Source: Deltaproteobacteria bacterium (GTDB lineage Bacteria; Myxococcota_A; Polyangia; Haliangiales; Haliangiaceae). Taken from it: a stretch of DNA of 43,974 bases. The DNA lies in the NCBI GenBank assembly GCA_021413675.1, contig JAIOQA010000153.1, positions 1 to 43,974 on the forward strand. The letters are read 5' to 3'. The notes beneath the pieces are model-generated. The model was not told the origin of the DNA, did no database searches, and saw nothing but the letters and a program-made list of their open reading frames with translations. Every line of letters begins with the position of its first letter. The stretch's first letter is position 1. This document shows, in pieces, positions 34,146-43,974 of this stretch. The translations under genes were made by a program, and so were the position numbers.

Positions 34146-35684
34146 CTACTCGACCTGGTGCGCGCCGCTCGTGCAGTGATCGGCGGGGCGGGCGAGGCCG
34201 CGGGCGTCGGCCGACGGGCAGACGACGCCCAGGTTGAGCGCCGGGCTGCCGGCGGCGGGCGCCATCGTGCGCACCCCGGTGGTGCCGCCGTTGTCGGCGA
34301 GCGCGCCGAGGAGCGCGTCCATCGTCGGGAGCGCCACGCCGCAGCTCGCGCCCGGGAACTGGATGCTCGCGGTGCCGCCGGCGGCGGCGGGCTCGCACCC
34401 GGTCTGGTTGCCGGCGACGATCGTGTTGTCGAGGGTCAGGCCGCCGCCGCCGCTGAGGCCGCGGGTGTTGCCGGCGATCGTCGTGTTGAGCAGCGTGCCC
34501 TTGAGGCCGCCCTCGACGGTGAGGCCATCGCCGGCCATGCCGGTGACGGTGAGGTTGGTCGCGTTGAACGAGCCCTTGCCGTTCATCGCGTTGACGTAGA
34601 GCCCGGCGGCGAAGCCGGCCGCGTCGTTCGCGATCGTCGCGTTGGTGACGAGCAGCTGCGCGCCCTGCACGTAGCCGGCGCCGCCGTGGCTGGGCTGGCC
34701 GGCGTGCTCCGGGATCGTGTTGTCGGTGATCTCGGTGTTGGTCAGCGTGAGCTTGCCGTCGCCGGCGTTGTCGACGAAGAACAGCCCGCCGCCGAAGGCG
34801 TTGCCGGTGTTGTGGGTGACCTTCACGCCGCACATCGTGACGTCGAGGCTCGTGCCGTCCTGGTAGAAGCCGCCGCCGTTGCCGCCGTTGCCCGGGTTGC
34901 CGCCGACGCCGGTCGCGGTGTTCGAGTCGAGGACGCTGTTGATGATCGTCACCGGGTGGGCCTGCAGCGAGCCGATCGCGCCGCCGTTGGAGCACGCGTT
35001 GCCCTTGCCGGCGGTGCCGAAGATGCTGTCGACGATCAGCGCGGGCGTGGCCTGCTCGAGCCGGATCGCGCCGCCGGCGGTGTCCTGGCCGGTGGTCGCG
35101 CCCTTGTTGTTGTAGAACTGCGAGTGGATCACCGTGAGCGCGCCGCCGTGGCGGAAGATCGCGCCGCCGCCGCTCGCGCTGCTGTCGCGCCCGTCGACGA
35201 ACGTCAGGTTCTGCACGGTGAGATGCGGGTGGGGGAAGATGTCGCAGCGCGGGTTGTTGAACGGCGCCTCGCACGCGTTCAGGTAGAGGATCCGCGACAG
35301 CCCGCCGCCCGACAGCGTGACCAGGTTGTTGCCGTCGATCGTGGTGTCGCCGAGCATGTCGGCGCCCGCGATGTTGTTGATGATCGCGGGTGAGGTCAGC
35401 GTGATCGTGATCGGCGCGGCGCCGCACGCGAATGTGATGATGCCGCCGGTGTCGATCGCCGCCTTGAACGCGCCCTCGGTGCAGCTGCCGGGCGTGCCGT
35501 CGCCGACGACGTTGGTCGAGCCCGAGGTGTCGACCGGCTTGCCCTCGTCGGGGATCACGCACGCGGTCGGCGGGTTCACGATCGGGCCGCCATCGACGCG
35601 GGGCGCGCCGCCGGCGTCGGGCGCGCCGCCGGCGCTGCCGCAGGCGGCGATCGAGACAGAGACGAGAACGGCGATCAGGCGCAT
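34146..35684 (-). CDS. Beta-helix lipoprotein
   Basis: A 512-residue lipoprotein (VSVSIAAC lipobox). An Asp/Gly linker is followed by a parallel beta-helix: repeats of hydrophobic-Asn-turn type (LTVQNLTFVDGRD, ALIVDSIFGTAG, LTNTEITDNTI, ATNLTVTGMAG) across residues about 80-420, with a closing NNGGTTGVRTMAPAAGSPALNLG tail split by GG turns. Such proteins bind or cut polysaccharide or act as surface adhesins; catalytic residues cannot be assigned. TACGAT lies six bases before the ATG. It follows the GST gene after 26 bp. Confidence 0.87.
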   Translation of the reverse strand: MRLIAVLVSVSIAACGSAGGAPDAGGAPRVDGGPIVNPPTACVIPDEGKPVDTSGSTNVVGDGTPGSCTEGAFKAAIDTGGIITFACGAAPITITLTSPAIINNIAGADMLGDTTIDGNNLVTLSGGGLSRILYLNACEAPFNNPRCDIFPHPHLTVQNLTFVDGRDSSASGGGAIFRHGGALTVIHSQFYNNKGATTGQDTAGGAIRLEQATPALIVDSIFGTAGKGNACSNGGAIGSLQAHPVTIINSVLDSNTATGVGGNPGNGGNGGGFYQDGTSLDVTMCGVKVTHNTGNAFGGGLFFVDNAGDGKLTLTNTEITDNTIPEHAGQPSHGGAGYVQGAQLLVTNATIANDAAGFAAGLYVNAMNGKGSFNATNLTVTGMAGDGLTVEGGLKGTLLNTTIAGNTRGLSGGGGLTLDNTIVAGNQTGCEPAAAGGTASIQFPGASCGVALPTMDALLGALADNGGTTGVRTMAPAAGSPALNLGVVCPSADARGLARPADHCTSGAHQVE

Positions 35685-35710
35685 CGTCCCATCGTAGCGC
35701 GCTCCCCGCG

Positions 35711-36352
35711 CTATGCGCGGGTCGGGTCGGCCTTGATGGCCACGTGACCGGGCTGCGCGCGCACGCGATCGAGCCACGCCGTGACGTGAGGCACGGCGGC
35801 GAGGTCGAACCCGACCGCGCCCGCCGAGTGGGTGTACGCGTAGAGCGCGATGTCGGCGACGCCGTAGTCGGCGCCGGTGAACCACGCGTGGCTGGCGAGG
35901 TGGTGATCCATCACGTGCAGCGCGGCCTGGCCGCGGGTCTTCCACAGCGCGATGTCCTCGGGCCGCTTGTGGTGCAGGCCGCCCCACAGCGTCCAGAACT
36001 TGAGCACCGCGACGTACGGCTCGTGGCTGTACTGCTCGAAGAACATCCACTGCAGCGCGCGCGCGAGGCCGAGCGCGTCGCCGGGCAGGTAGCGGGTGCC
36101 GTGCGCGAGGTAGCAGAGGATCGCGTTGGACTCGGCGAGGATCGTGCCGTCGTCGAGCTCGATGACCGGGATGCGGCCGTTGGGGTTCACCGCCAGGAAG
36201 TCGGGGCGGCGGGTCTCGGGCGGGTTCGCGAGGATGTCGAGCGCGACGACCTCGACCTCGTCGGTGAGCCCGAGGTGCGCGAGCAACAGCGACACCTTGT
36301 AGGCGTTGCCCGAGGGGATCAGCGACTCGTAGAGGCGGATGACCTTGGCCAT
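35711..36352 (-). CDS. Glutathione S-transferase family protein
   Basis: A 213-residue cytoplasmic GST. The N-terminal thioredoxin-like domain has a YESLIPSGNAYKVSLLLAH start, VNPNGRIPVIEL (cis-proline) and the ILAESNAILCYLA glutathione-contact motif. The C-terminal helical domain has YGVADIALYAY, typical of the family. It would conjugate or reduce small electrophiles with glutathione. TTACCA lies six bases before the ATG. The 26-bp gap to the beta-helix gene suggests possible co-transcription. Confidence 0.95.
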   Translation of the reverse strand: MAKVIRLYESLIPSGNAYKVSLLLAHLGLTDEVEVVALDILANPPETRRPDFLAVNPNGRIPVIELDDGTILAESNAILCYLAHGTRYLPGDALGLARALQWMFFEQYSHEPYVAVLKFWTLWGGLHHKRPEDIALWKTRGQAALHVMDHHLASHAWFTGADYGVADIALYAYTHSAGAVGFDLAAVPHVTAWLDRVRAQPGHVAIKADPTRA

Positions 36353-36437
36353 GCCCGCTGGTAACACGGGTCGCACGTGCGCAGCGGCGTGCCGTGTGCG
36401 ATCGGGGTCAGGTGTGCCGGTCGACGGCCGTGGCCTC

Positions 36438-36467
36438 GAGGATGCCATCCTTCCGGATGACATCCTC
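36438..36467 (-). terminator. Long hairpin after the membrane protein gene
   Basis: A 13-bp stem gaggatgccatcc / ggatgacatcctc with one mismatch and loop ttcc, ending one base from the stop of the minus-strand membrane gene (36468). No T tract follows, so it may stop transcription through the stem alone or stabilise the mRNA end. Confidence 0.55.
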
Positions 36468-37241
36468 CTATCGATCGATCGGCCCGCGCGAGGACGCGCA
36501 GCCCGATCTCATCCGGACCCTGAGCCGGCTCGCTGCGCTCGCCTCGGGCAGATCGCGGCTCGCGGCCAGCAGGCGCGCGAGCATGAGCTGGTTGTACGCG
36601 AACCAGACCACGACGCTCGCGCCGATCGATCCGCCGGCCGCCGGGTGCAGGAACGCGGCGAAGCCGCTGGCCGCGGCGAGGATCATCGGCTGCATCGCGA
36701 ACGCGCCCGCGACCCAGCTGGCGCGCGCCCGCTCGTAGCGCTCCGCGAGCGCGAACGGGCTGGCGGCGAGGCGACCGGCGACGCGACCGAGGGCGCGCGC
36801 GGAGGCGATCAGCCAGACGCCAGCCGCGAGCAGCTCGACGATCGCGGCGATCCGCGGCGCTTCCTCGTCGCGGAGCGTGCCGAGCGCATCGGGGACCGCG
36901 ACCAGATCGGTGGCGATCGCGGCGAGGCCCGCGACGATCGCGGCGATCGCGGCGACGCCGAGGCCGCGCGGCAGGTCGAGGCGCCGGAGCACGAGCGCGT
37001 GCCAGGCGATCAGGCCCCAGAGCGGCGCGGTCGCGGCGAGGCGGACGCGCAGCCACGCCGGCCAGCACTCGTCGTGGGCGCACTCCAGCCCCGTCTGGCC
37101 GAACAGCGCGAGGACGCCGATCGTCGCGCACAGCACCGCGAGGGTGAGCAGCGCGTGCACGGTCAGCACGCGCGCGGTACGTCGGGACACGGTCGCGTCC
37201 TGCACGGATCGATCGTGCCACGACCGCGCGCGGGTGGCCAC
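36468..37241 (-). CDS. Predicted multi-span membrane protein
   Basis: A 257-residue protein with about six membrane spans (VLTVHALLTLAVLCATIGVLAL, APLWGLIAWHALVL, GVAAIAAIVAGLAAIATDLVAV and three more). No family is recognised. The start is uncertain: GTG at 37241 is used, and GTG at 37205 is equally plausible because the first span starts soon after. It follows the kinase gene by 12 bp, so both are probably on one transcript, ended by the hairpin at 36438-36467. Confidence 0.72.
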   Translation of the reverse strand: MATRARSWHDRSVQDATVSRRTARVLTVHALLTLAVLCATIGVLALFGQTGLECAHDECWPAWLRVRLAATAPLWGLIAWHALVLRRLDLPRGLGVAAIAAIVAGLAAIATDLVAVPDALGTLRDEEAPRIAAIVELLAAGVWLIASARALGRVAGRLAASPFALAERYERARASWVAGAFAMQPMILAAASGFAAFLHPAAGGSIGASVVVWFAYNQLMLARLLAASRDLPEASAASRLRVRMRSGCASSRGPIDR

Positions 37242-37253
37242 GGGAGTGCGGCG

Positions 37254-39302
<2,049 letters not shown>

Positions 39303-39363
39303 GCGGATCTGGCTCGACGCTACCACGCGGGCGCTTCGGAGGCGCGCTTCGCGCGGCCGTGTG

Positions 39364-39407
39364 GCTGCCCCGAAAACGACGATGCCCCGACGGTGGGTCG
39401 GGGCAGC
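39364..39407 (-). terminator. Terminator with two competing stems
   Basis: On the minus-strand transcript, tgccccga / tcggggca (39405-39398 with 39390-39383) forms an 8-bp stem followed by TCGTCGTTTT. The upstream arm can instead pair over 10 bp with tcggggcagc at 39373-39364 (gctgccccga). It lies between the FG-GAP gene and the kinase start. Confidence 0.65.
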
Positions 39408-39430
39408 GCGGTCCGCGAGCGGTCGGCGCG

Positions 39431-40747
39431 CTACTGGTGGCCGGCGCGGACGTCGAGGTAGAGGTTGGTCTTGAAGTAGGTGAAGACCTCGCCGTCGGCG
39501 CCCGCGACGACGATCGACTGGTTGCTGGTGCCGAACGGGACGACGGAGACCGACTTGCCGAAGTGCTGCTCGGCCTCGGGCGAGGAGTCGTGCAGCTCGG
39601 CCACCACGTTGAAGGCCGCGCCGTCGTACGAGTAGATGTAGACCGCGCCGGCGTTGACCTGGCCGTTGACGGTGGTCTTGGGGGCGCCGACGACGAGCTC
39701 GGGCTTGCCGTCGCCGTTGATGTCGCCGATGGCGAGCGACTCGCCGAAGGCGCCGGCGCCGGGCGGCGACTGGACCACGAGGTCGGTCACGTCGGGCTGG
39801 GTCGCGTTCTGGAACACGAACAGCTGGTTGGTGAGCGGCGAGGTCGCGACCACCCACGGGCCCATGCCCTCGTCGACGATCCCGAGCTGCGCGCCGAGGT
39901 CGTGGACGCTGATGCTGGTCTTGGACAGGGTCGCGATCGCCGGCGTGCTGGCGAAGCAGCTGCCGGGCGCGGCGCTGAGCGTGCCGTTGAACTGGGTCGC
40001 GGCGCTGGGCTCGAAGATGAAGACGTTCGACGAGCTGGCGCGATCGGTGCCGCCCGCGGCGAGCACGATCTCCGGAATGTTGTCACCGTCGAAGTCGGCC
40101 GAGGTGATCGCGTACGAGTCCTCCTCGCCGTGGTTGCAGGCGGTGAACGCGAAGGCGCCGCCGCCCGAGAACGAGGCCCAGTCGGTGACGACGACGGCCT
40201 GGTCGGTGCGCGCGGCGATGATGTCGCGCTTGCCGTCGTTGTCGACGTCGGCGAACTCCATGCCGTTGACCCGCTTCGCGGCCTTGAGCACGGGCGGCGC
40301 CTCGAACTGCGCGCCGGCGAACGCGCCGCCGACCTCGTACACGATGAACTTGGTGTTCGAGTTGGGGTCGTTGCCGTTGAGCGTGACGACCGAGAAGCCG
40401 ACCTTGGTCGCCAGCGGGTCGCCGGCGATCGCCGGGTGCTCCTGGAACGCCGCGAAGTCGAAGCTACCGAGCGAGCCGGCGTCGATCTGGGTCTTCACGC
40501 CGTTGGTGTCGTAGGTGAGCTTGCCGACCGACGCGTTGTTGCGGCCGAGCACCAGGAAGTTGGCGCCGGCGCCGCGCACGCCCGAGGCGGCGATCTGCTC
40601 GCCGAAGAGGTTCGAGGCCACGCCGCTGGGCGCGCCCGCGCGGTCGACCCAGGTCTCGTCGGCGAGATCGTCGAACGCGGCCCACGAGCAACCCGAGGCC
40701 GCGGAGGCCGCGGCGACACAGAGGAGGATCTTGCTGAGCGTCCGCAT
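39431..40747 (-). CDS. FG-GAP/VCBS-repeat lipoprotein
   Basis: A 438-residue lipoprotein (ASGC lipobox). It contains integrin alpha-like FG-GAP repeats with Ca2+-binding loops: ADVDNDGKRD, ADFDGDNIPE and GDINGDGKPE, the last followed by LVVGAP. It is predicted as a seven-bladed propeller on the cell surface. Start ATG 40747 overlaps the upstream stop (TGATG); a GTG at 40750 is the alternative, giving a GTGA overlap. It is coupled to the PEGA gene and ended by the terminator at 39364-39407. A ligand cannot be predicted. Confidence 0.9.
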   Translation of the reverse strand: MRTLSKILLCVAAASAASGCSWAAFDDLADETWVDRAGAPSGVASNLFGEQIAASGVRGAGANFLVLGRNNASVGKLTYDTNGVKTQIDAGSLGSFDFAAFQEHPAIAGDPLATKVGFSVVTLNGNDPNSNTKFIVYEVGGAFAGAQFEAPPVLKAAKRVNGMEFADVDNDGKRDIIAARTDQAVVVTDWASFSGGGAFAFTACNHGEEDSYAITSADFDGDNIPEIVLAAGGTDRASSSNVFIFEPSAATQFNGTLSAAPGSCFASTPAIATLSKTSISVHDLGAQLGIVDEGMGPWVVATSPLTNQLFVFQNATQPDVTDLVVQSPPGAGAFGESLAIGDINGDGKPELVVGAPKTTVNGQVNAGAVYIYSYDGAAFNVVAELHDSSPEAEQHFGKSVSVVPFGTSNQSIVVAGADGEVFTYFKTNLYLDVRAGHQ

Positions 40748-42324
40748 CACCAGTGGACCTCCATCCCGAGGCCCGCGTAGCCCGGGCCAATCTCGGGGCG
40801 CAGCGCCACGGCGCGGACGTCGATCGTCGCGGCCGAGGCGGCACCCTTGTCACGGAACGTGTAGTAGACCGCGGTCAGCGCGGTGATACCGGCGAGCGCG
40901 AACGCGCCGTCGGCGGCGATCGCGTAGATCTTGCCGCGCTTGAAGCGGGGATCGTTGGCGTCGGGCGGCGGGTTGCCGGCCGCGATCTCGTTGGCGAGAT
41001 CGGTCTTGTACTTCTTGGCCTGCAGGCCGACGTAGATGCCGCCGCCGAGGAAGCCGGCGGAGATCACGTAGGCCACGACCGCGTCGGCGCGGCCCGGCTT
41101 CTTGGCGAGCTCGATCTTGAGCGAGGCCTCGGTCTTGGCCTGGATCTCGAGGCGGCGGACGTACGGCTTGTAGCCGGGGCGGCGCACGGTGATCGTGTGG
41201 ACGCCCTCCTTGACCGGCTTGCGGCACGGGCCGCGCTCGCACAGCACCTCGTTGTCGACGTAGATGCGGCTGTCCTCGATGCCGGGGCCGCGCAGGTTGA
41301 GGTAGCCGACCGGCGAGCCCTTGAGCTGCGCGGTGACCTCGTGGGCCTCGCCCGCGATGATCTCGATGTCCTGCTGGTACTCGTCGTAGCCGTCGGCGCT
41401 GATCCAGACGGTGTGCTTGCCGGGCTTGAAGTTGCCCGAATACGGGGTCTTGCCGATCGCGCCGACCGACTTGTCGTCGAGGTAGATGTCGGCGCCCGGG
41501 ACGTTCGACTTGACCTCGAGCCAGCCGAGGTAGTCCTCCTCGGCGATCACGAACGACAGCACCGCCAGCTTCGAGGGGTCGGCGGCCATCCGCTTCTCAC
41601 CCTGCTTGTAGCCGCGCTTCTCGACGGTGAAGAGGTGCTCGCCGGTGATCGTGCCCGACCACGGCGTGGTGCCGAGCGGGCCGTTGGCCTTGCCGTCCAT
41701 GTAGATGAGCGCGCCCTGCGGCGACGACTCGATCACGATCAGGCCGCGCACGCCGACGTCGCCGAGCGACTGCACGGCGGCCGACGGCGCGGTCGGCGCG
41801 GTGCCGGCGCCGGTGGCGGGCGTCGGGTTGGCGCGCAGGCGCTTGGCCTCTTCCTCGAGGACGGCGATGGCCTTCTCGACCTTCTCCTTGTCCTGCGCCT
41901 TGGGATCGTCGACGAGGTACTGCTTGTAGTAGATGACCGCGTTGTCGTACGCGCCCGGGTCGGCCTTGGTCTTGCCCTTGCGGTGGTACGACGCCGCGAT
42001 GTTGTAGAGGAACTGCGCGAACGGCCGGGCCGCGTACGCGTCCTTGAACTTCTGCGCGGCCTTGTCGAAATCGCCCTGGAGGAAGGCGACCTGGCCCTCG
42101 TCGAAGGCCGACTGCGCGGCGGTCAGCGCGGCGTTGCCGGGCCCGGCCGCAGGCGGCGTGGCCGGCGGCGTCGCGGGCGGCGTGGCCGGTGGCGTCGCAG
42201 GCGCGCCTGCCGCAGGGGCAGCACCGCCAGCGGGCGGGGTCGTGCCCGCGGGTTGCGCCTGCGCCGAGCTTCGTCCGATCACGATGCCGGCGATCAAAAT
42301 CACTGCAAATAGGCGTAGTTTCAT
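40747..42324 (-). CDS. PEGA-repeat protein with tetratricopeptide-like region and two spans
   Basis: A 525-residue exported protein. Signal peptide 1-24 (cut near AQA-QP) leads to an ATPP repeat linker (about 43-58) and a TPR-like helical region (about 68-165). Three PEGA domains follow at about 194-262, 268-336 and 341-407. They recur as IYMDGK, IYLDDK and IYVDNE with the strand-turn ending GEHLFTVEKRGY, GKHTVWISADGY or GVHTITVRRPGY. Two hydrophobic segments near 415-436 and 464-488 lie before the C-terminus. PEGA domains are common in myxobacterial surface proteins. It is translated with the FG-GAP gene. TATGCTCGCG at 42340-42349 is its likely -10. Confidence 0.92.
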   Translation of the reverse strand: MKLRLFAVILIAGIVIGRSSAQAQPAGTTPPAGGAAPAAGAPATPPATPPATPPATPPAAGPGNAALTAAQSAFDEGQVAFLQGDFDKAAQKFKDAYAARPFAQFLYNIAASYHRKGKTKADPGAYDNAVIYYKQYLVDDPKAQDKEKVEKAIAVLEEEAKRLRANPTPATGAGTAPTAPSAAVQSLGDVGVRGLIVIESSPQGALIYMDGKANGPLGTTPWSGTITGEHLFTVEKRGYKQGEKRMAADPSKLAVLSFVIAEEDYLGWLEVKSNVPGADIYLDDKSVGAIGKTPYSGNFKPGKHTVWISADGYDEYQQDIEIIAGEAHEVTAQLKGSPVGYLNLRGPGIEDSRIYVDNEVLCERGPCRKPVKEGVHTITVRRPGYKPYVRRLEIQAKTEASLKIELAKKPGRADAVVAYVISAGFLGGGIYVGLQAKKYKTDLANEIAAGNPPPDANDPRFKRGKIYAIAADGAFALAGITALTAVYYTFRDKGAASAATIDVRAVALRPEIGPGYAGLGMEVHW

Positions 42325-42339
42325 AGGCAAGTCCCGGGG

Positions 42340-42349
42340 CGCGAGCATA
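42340..42349 (-). promoter_or_regulatory. -10-like element TATGCTCGCG (PEGA operon)
   Basis: Third copy of the ten-base element, 15 bp upstream of the ATG at 42324. Gene order makes this the promoter of the PEGA/FG-GAP unit. Confidence 0.5.
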
Positions 42350-42356
42350 ACCCGAA

Positions 42357-42390
42357 CGGGTGGGCAAGGCCAGCTAGACCCTCCCACCCG
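42357..42390 (-). terminator. Possible terminator after the nitroreductase gene
   Basis: An 8-bp inverted repeat cgggtggg / cccacccg with an 18-nt loop lies 10 bp after the nitroreductase stop on the minus strand. The long loop makes it uncertain, and it overlaps the PEGA promoter region. Confidence 0.3.
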
Positions 42391-42400
42391 GTTGGCAAGA

Positions 42401-43090
42401 TCACGAACCTTTTGGCCCGGTGACCACGACCACGTTGTCACCGACCGGCGCGCGGGTGGTGCGGGTGGTGTTGGCCGGCACGTCCGGGTCGGCGTACCCC
42501 AGGACGATGCCGAAGACGATCTGATCGGTCTCGGCGATCGGCAGCTGCTGGCGGAGGACCTTGGGGTACGCGGCGACCGAGGCCATCGGGCAGGCGTCGA
42601 TGCCCATGGCGGTGGCCTGGGTCAGGAGCATGCCCAGCCATACGCCCAGATCGACCAGCGCGTAGGGGCCGAGGCGCTTGTCGACGGACACGATCGCCAC
42701 GTGGGGCGCGTCGAACAGCGCGTAGTTGCGCAGCCACGCGTCGTAGCGGCCCATCTTGTCGTCGCGGGCGATGCCCATCGCGGTGTACAGTGCGCCGCCG
42801 CAGGCCCGGCGGTGCTCGAGGTACGGCTGCGGGTAGTCGATCGGGAAGGCGAGGTCGGGCCCGGGGAAGCCGCCCCTGGCCGCGGCGACCAGCGCGGCCG
42901 ACAGCTCCTGCGTGTACGGCGGCGCGGTCACGACCACGCGCCACGGCTGGATGTTGCACCACGACGGCGCGCGCTGGGCCGCGGTGAACAGCGCGGTCAG
43001 GTCGTCGGGGGCGATCGGATCGGGGCGGAAGCCGCGGACGCTGCGCCGCGACTCGAGGAGCGCCGCCAGCTCGCGTGGGTCAATCGTCAT
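42401..43090 (-). CDS. Nitroreductase family protein
   Basis: A 229-residue FMN-dependent oxidoreductase: [12 protein letters not shown] at the N-terminus, [14 protein letters not shown], the [23 protein letters not shown] helix, and the [11 protein letters not shown] strand. It fits nitroreductase subgroup proteins that use NAD(P)H. Substrate unknown. Its ATG overlaps the stop of the DUF971 gene (ATGA), so both are translated together. Confidence 0.95.
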   Translation of the reverse strand: MTIDPRELAALLESRRSVRGFRPDPIAPDDLTALFTAAQRAPSWCNIQPWRVVVTAPPYTQELSAALVAAARGGFPGPDLAFPIDYPQPYLEHRRACGGALYTAMGIARDDKMGRYDAWLRNYALFDAPHVAIVSVDKRLGPYALVDLGVWLGMLLTQATAMGIDACPMASVAAYPKVLRQQLPIAETDQIVFGIVLGYADPDVPANTTRTTRAPVGDNVVVVTGPKGS

Positions 43091-43383
43091 CTGGCCGCTC
43101 CCGCGGTGCGGAGCTCGCGGAACCGGTAGATGCCGGTGGTGTGGCCGTCGGAGAAGTGGATCGCGACGCCGTAGTTGCCGACGAGGCTCATGTCGGTGAC
43201 GGTCAGGTCCATCGGAACCGACGCGGGATCGAGCAGCCGCTCGCCGGTGGTCTCCGACTGGCAATAGGCGCAGGTGCAGCGCAGGCGCAGATCGCGCGCG
43301 GACCAGGTGTGCTCGACGCCTTCGTCCCAGACGAACAAGACTTCGGGCTTGTTGAGACCGACGATCTCGAGGGGCATGGGCAT
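43087..43383 (-). CDS. DUF971 domain protein
   Basis: A 98-residue cytoplasmic protein. [26 protein letters not shown] and [22 protein letters not shown] are typical of DUF971, a domain also found at the start of gamma-butyrobetaine hydroxylases and linked elsewhere to Fe-S proteins. The CTCAYC cysteines could bind metal. TACAAC lies eight bases before the ATG. The nitroreductase gene follows with a 4-nt overlap. Confidence 0.93.
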   Translation of the reverse strand: MPMPLEIVGLNKPEVLFVWDEGVEHTWSARDLRLRCTCAYCQSETTGERLLDPASVPMDLTVTDMSLVGNYGVAIHFSDGHTTGIYRFRELRTAGAAR

Positions 43384-43449
43384 GGCGCGGCGTTGTAGCA
43401 CGCGCGTCGGCGGACGCGCGGCGCGACGGATCGTGTAGGGTGCGCCCAT

Positions 43450-43974
43450 ATGAAGCGGTCCCGTCCCACCGGCGCGGTGCGCCAGAAGCCCTCGCGCACC
43501 GAGCGGCGGAACAAGCTCAAGACCGCGCTGCAGGCGACCGGGCTCGATCGCAAGGGCGTGAAGCTCGAGGAGCCGATGCCGGCGGCGCCCGCGCCGCGGC
43601 AGTGGAAGGACCGCGCGACCGCCAAGGCGGTGGCGCGCGAGACCGGACCGAAGCGGCCTCGCACGAACCCGCGGACCAGCACCGGGCAGCCGCGTTCGGC
43701 CACCCGCGCGGGCCAGGTCGATCCGACGGCGACCCGCGCCGACCGCTCGGCGGACGCTCGCCCGCTGCGGTCAGGCGATCCGCGGCCGCTGCCGCGCGCC
43801 GAGCGGCCGCGGGTGAACGATCCGCGGACCCGCGATCGCGCGAGTGATCCGCGCTCACCGCGGTCGCCCGACGCGCGCGCGATGCGCCCGAACGACGCGC
43901 GCTCGCCCCGCCCCAACGACACCCGCGGCGGCGACCCGCGCCGCTCCAACGACGCGCGCACGCCGCGCGCCGAT
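43450..43974 (+). CDS. Arg/Pro-rich protein, 5' part only
   Basis: The frame is open from ATG 43450 to the window edge (175 codons). The N-terminus is basic ([22 protein letters not shown]) with a conserved-looking [14 protein letters not shown] stretch. From about residue 60 it is an intrinsically disordered Arg/Pro/Asp tract with imperfect repeats ([22 protein letters not shown]). Such extensions often precede RNA-binding or ribosome-associated enzymes in high-GC bacteria, but the catalytic part, if any, lies beyond the window. TAGGGT lies eight bases before the ATG. Confidence 0.7.
   Translation, partial: MKRSRPTGAVRQKPSRTERRNKLKTALQATGLDRKGVKLEEPMPAAPAPRQWKDRATAKAVARETGPKRPRTNPRTSTGQPRSATRAGQVDPTATRADRSADARPLRSGDPRPLPRAERPRVNDPRTRDRASDPRSPRSPDARAMRPNDARSPRPNDTRGGDPRRSNDARTPRAD

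Noticed and set aside
43203..43961. 252-residue minus-strand frame over the window end
   Set aside because: It is the antisense reading of the Arg/Pro-rich gene joined to a shifted frame of the DUF971 gene, and has no family features.

Overview
The window is very GC-rich DNA from a predatory or social deltaproteobacterial lineage, most likely Myxococcota (Haliangium/Kofleriaceae-like). The basis is the overall composition, at least 14 predicted lipoproteins with Asp/Ala/Gly/Ser/Pro-rich linkers, a eukaryote-type Ser/Thr kinase with a zinc-ribbon N-terminus, PEGA and FG-GAP surface proteins, an AgmX-like protein and a GspE-N-domain/GAF-like protein. I saw no rRNA, tRNA, CRISPR array, insertion sequence or phage gene. 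Genes are packed tightly; the largest gene-free stretch is about 200 bp (19011-19207).

Layout. 1-3660: tail of an unknown gene, a UPF1/DNA2-type SF1 helicase (minus) and, divergent from it, a two-gene cassette (2081-3631) closed by a terminator hairpin. The end of the first cassette protein and the start of the second carry the same glycine/valine-rich motif. 3711-6094: hisD-hisC, overlapping by 4 nt. 6102-9311: a DUF1152 gene and a Tat-exported phospholipase C-type phosphoesterase, divergent. 9449-11439: two tandem paralogous lipoproteins. 11477-12981: a GspE-N-domain protein and a coupled 88-aa partner. 13061-17080: an L,D-transpeptidase lipoprotein, a small lipoprotein and a Cys-rich beta-helix lipoprotein. 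17167-19010: cobT-cobS (cobalamin lower ligand and nucleotide loop assembly). 19208-28156: exported or lipid-anchored proteins, an M3 peptidase, DUF1697, a YidB-like protein, an AgmX-like protein and a lipoprotein with a possible caspase-type His/Cys dyad. 28206-34143: DUF4291, lipoproteins, an alpha/beta hydrolase and an outer-membrane beta-barrel candidate. 34146-36352: a second beta-helix lipoprotein and a GST. 36468-42324: PEGA protein and FG-GAP lipoprotein, then kinase and membrane protein, all on the minus strand. 42401-43974: nitroreductase, DUF971, and the start of an Arg/Pro-rich protein that runs off the window.

How the genes work together. Most of the window is ordinary chromosome: short transcription units of housekeeping enzymes (His and B12 steps) between envelope proteins. 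The best candidate for an undescribed system is the cassette at 2081-3631. It has a helical protein with a C-terminal amyloid-like motif and a membrane protein with the matching motif at its N-terminus. The two share one reading frame and are separated by TGA plus one codon, and the motif repeats at an 81-bp offset. This resembles amyloid-signalling pairs (HET-s/RHIM-like, bacterial BASS), but no NLR gene is present. Secondary points are a shared 15-bp palindrome in front of the DUF1152 and DUF4291 genes, and many start codons preceded at 4-8 nt by a TANNNT-type -10 element with no ribosome binding site, which suggests frequent leaderless mRNAs.
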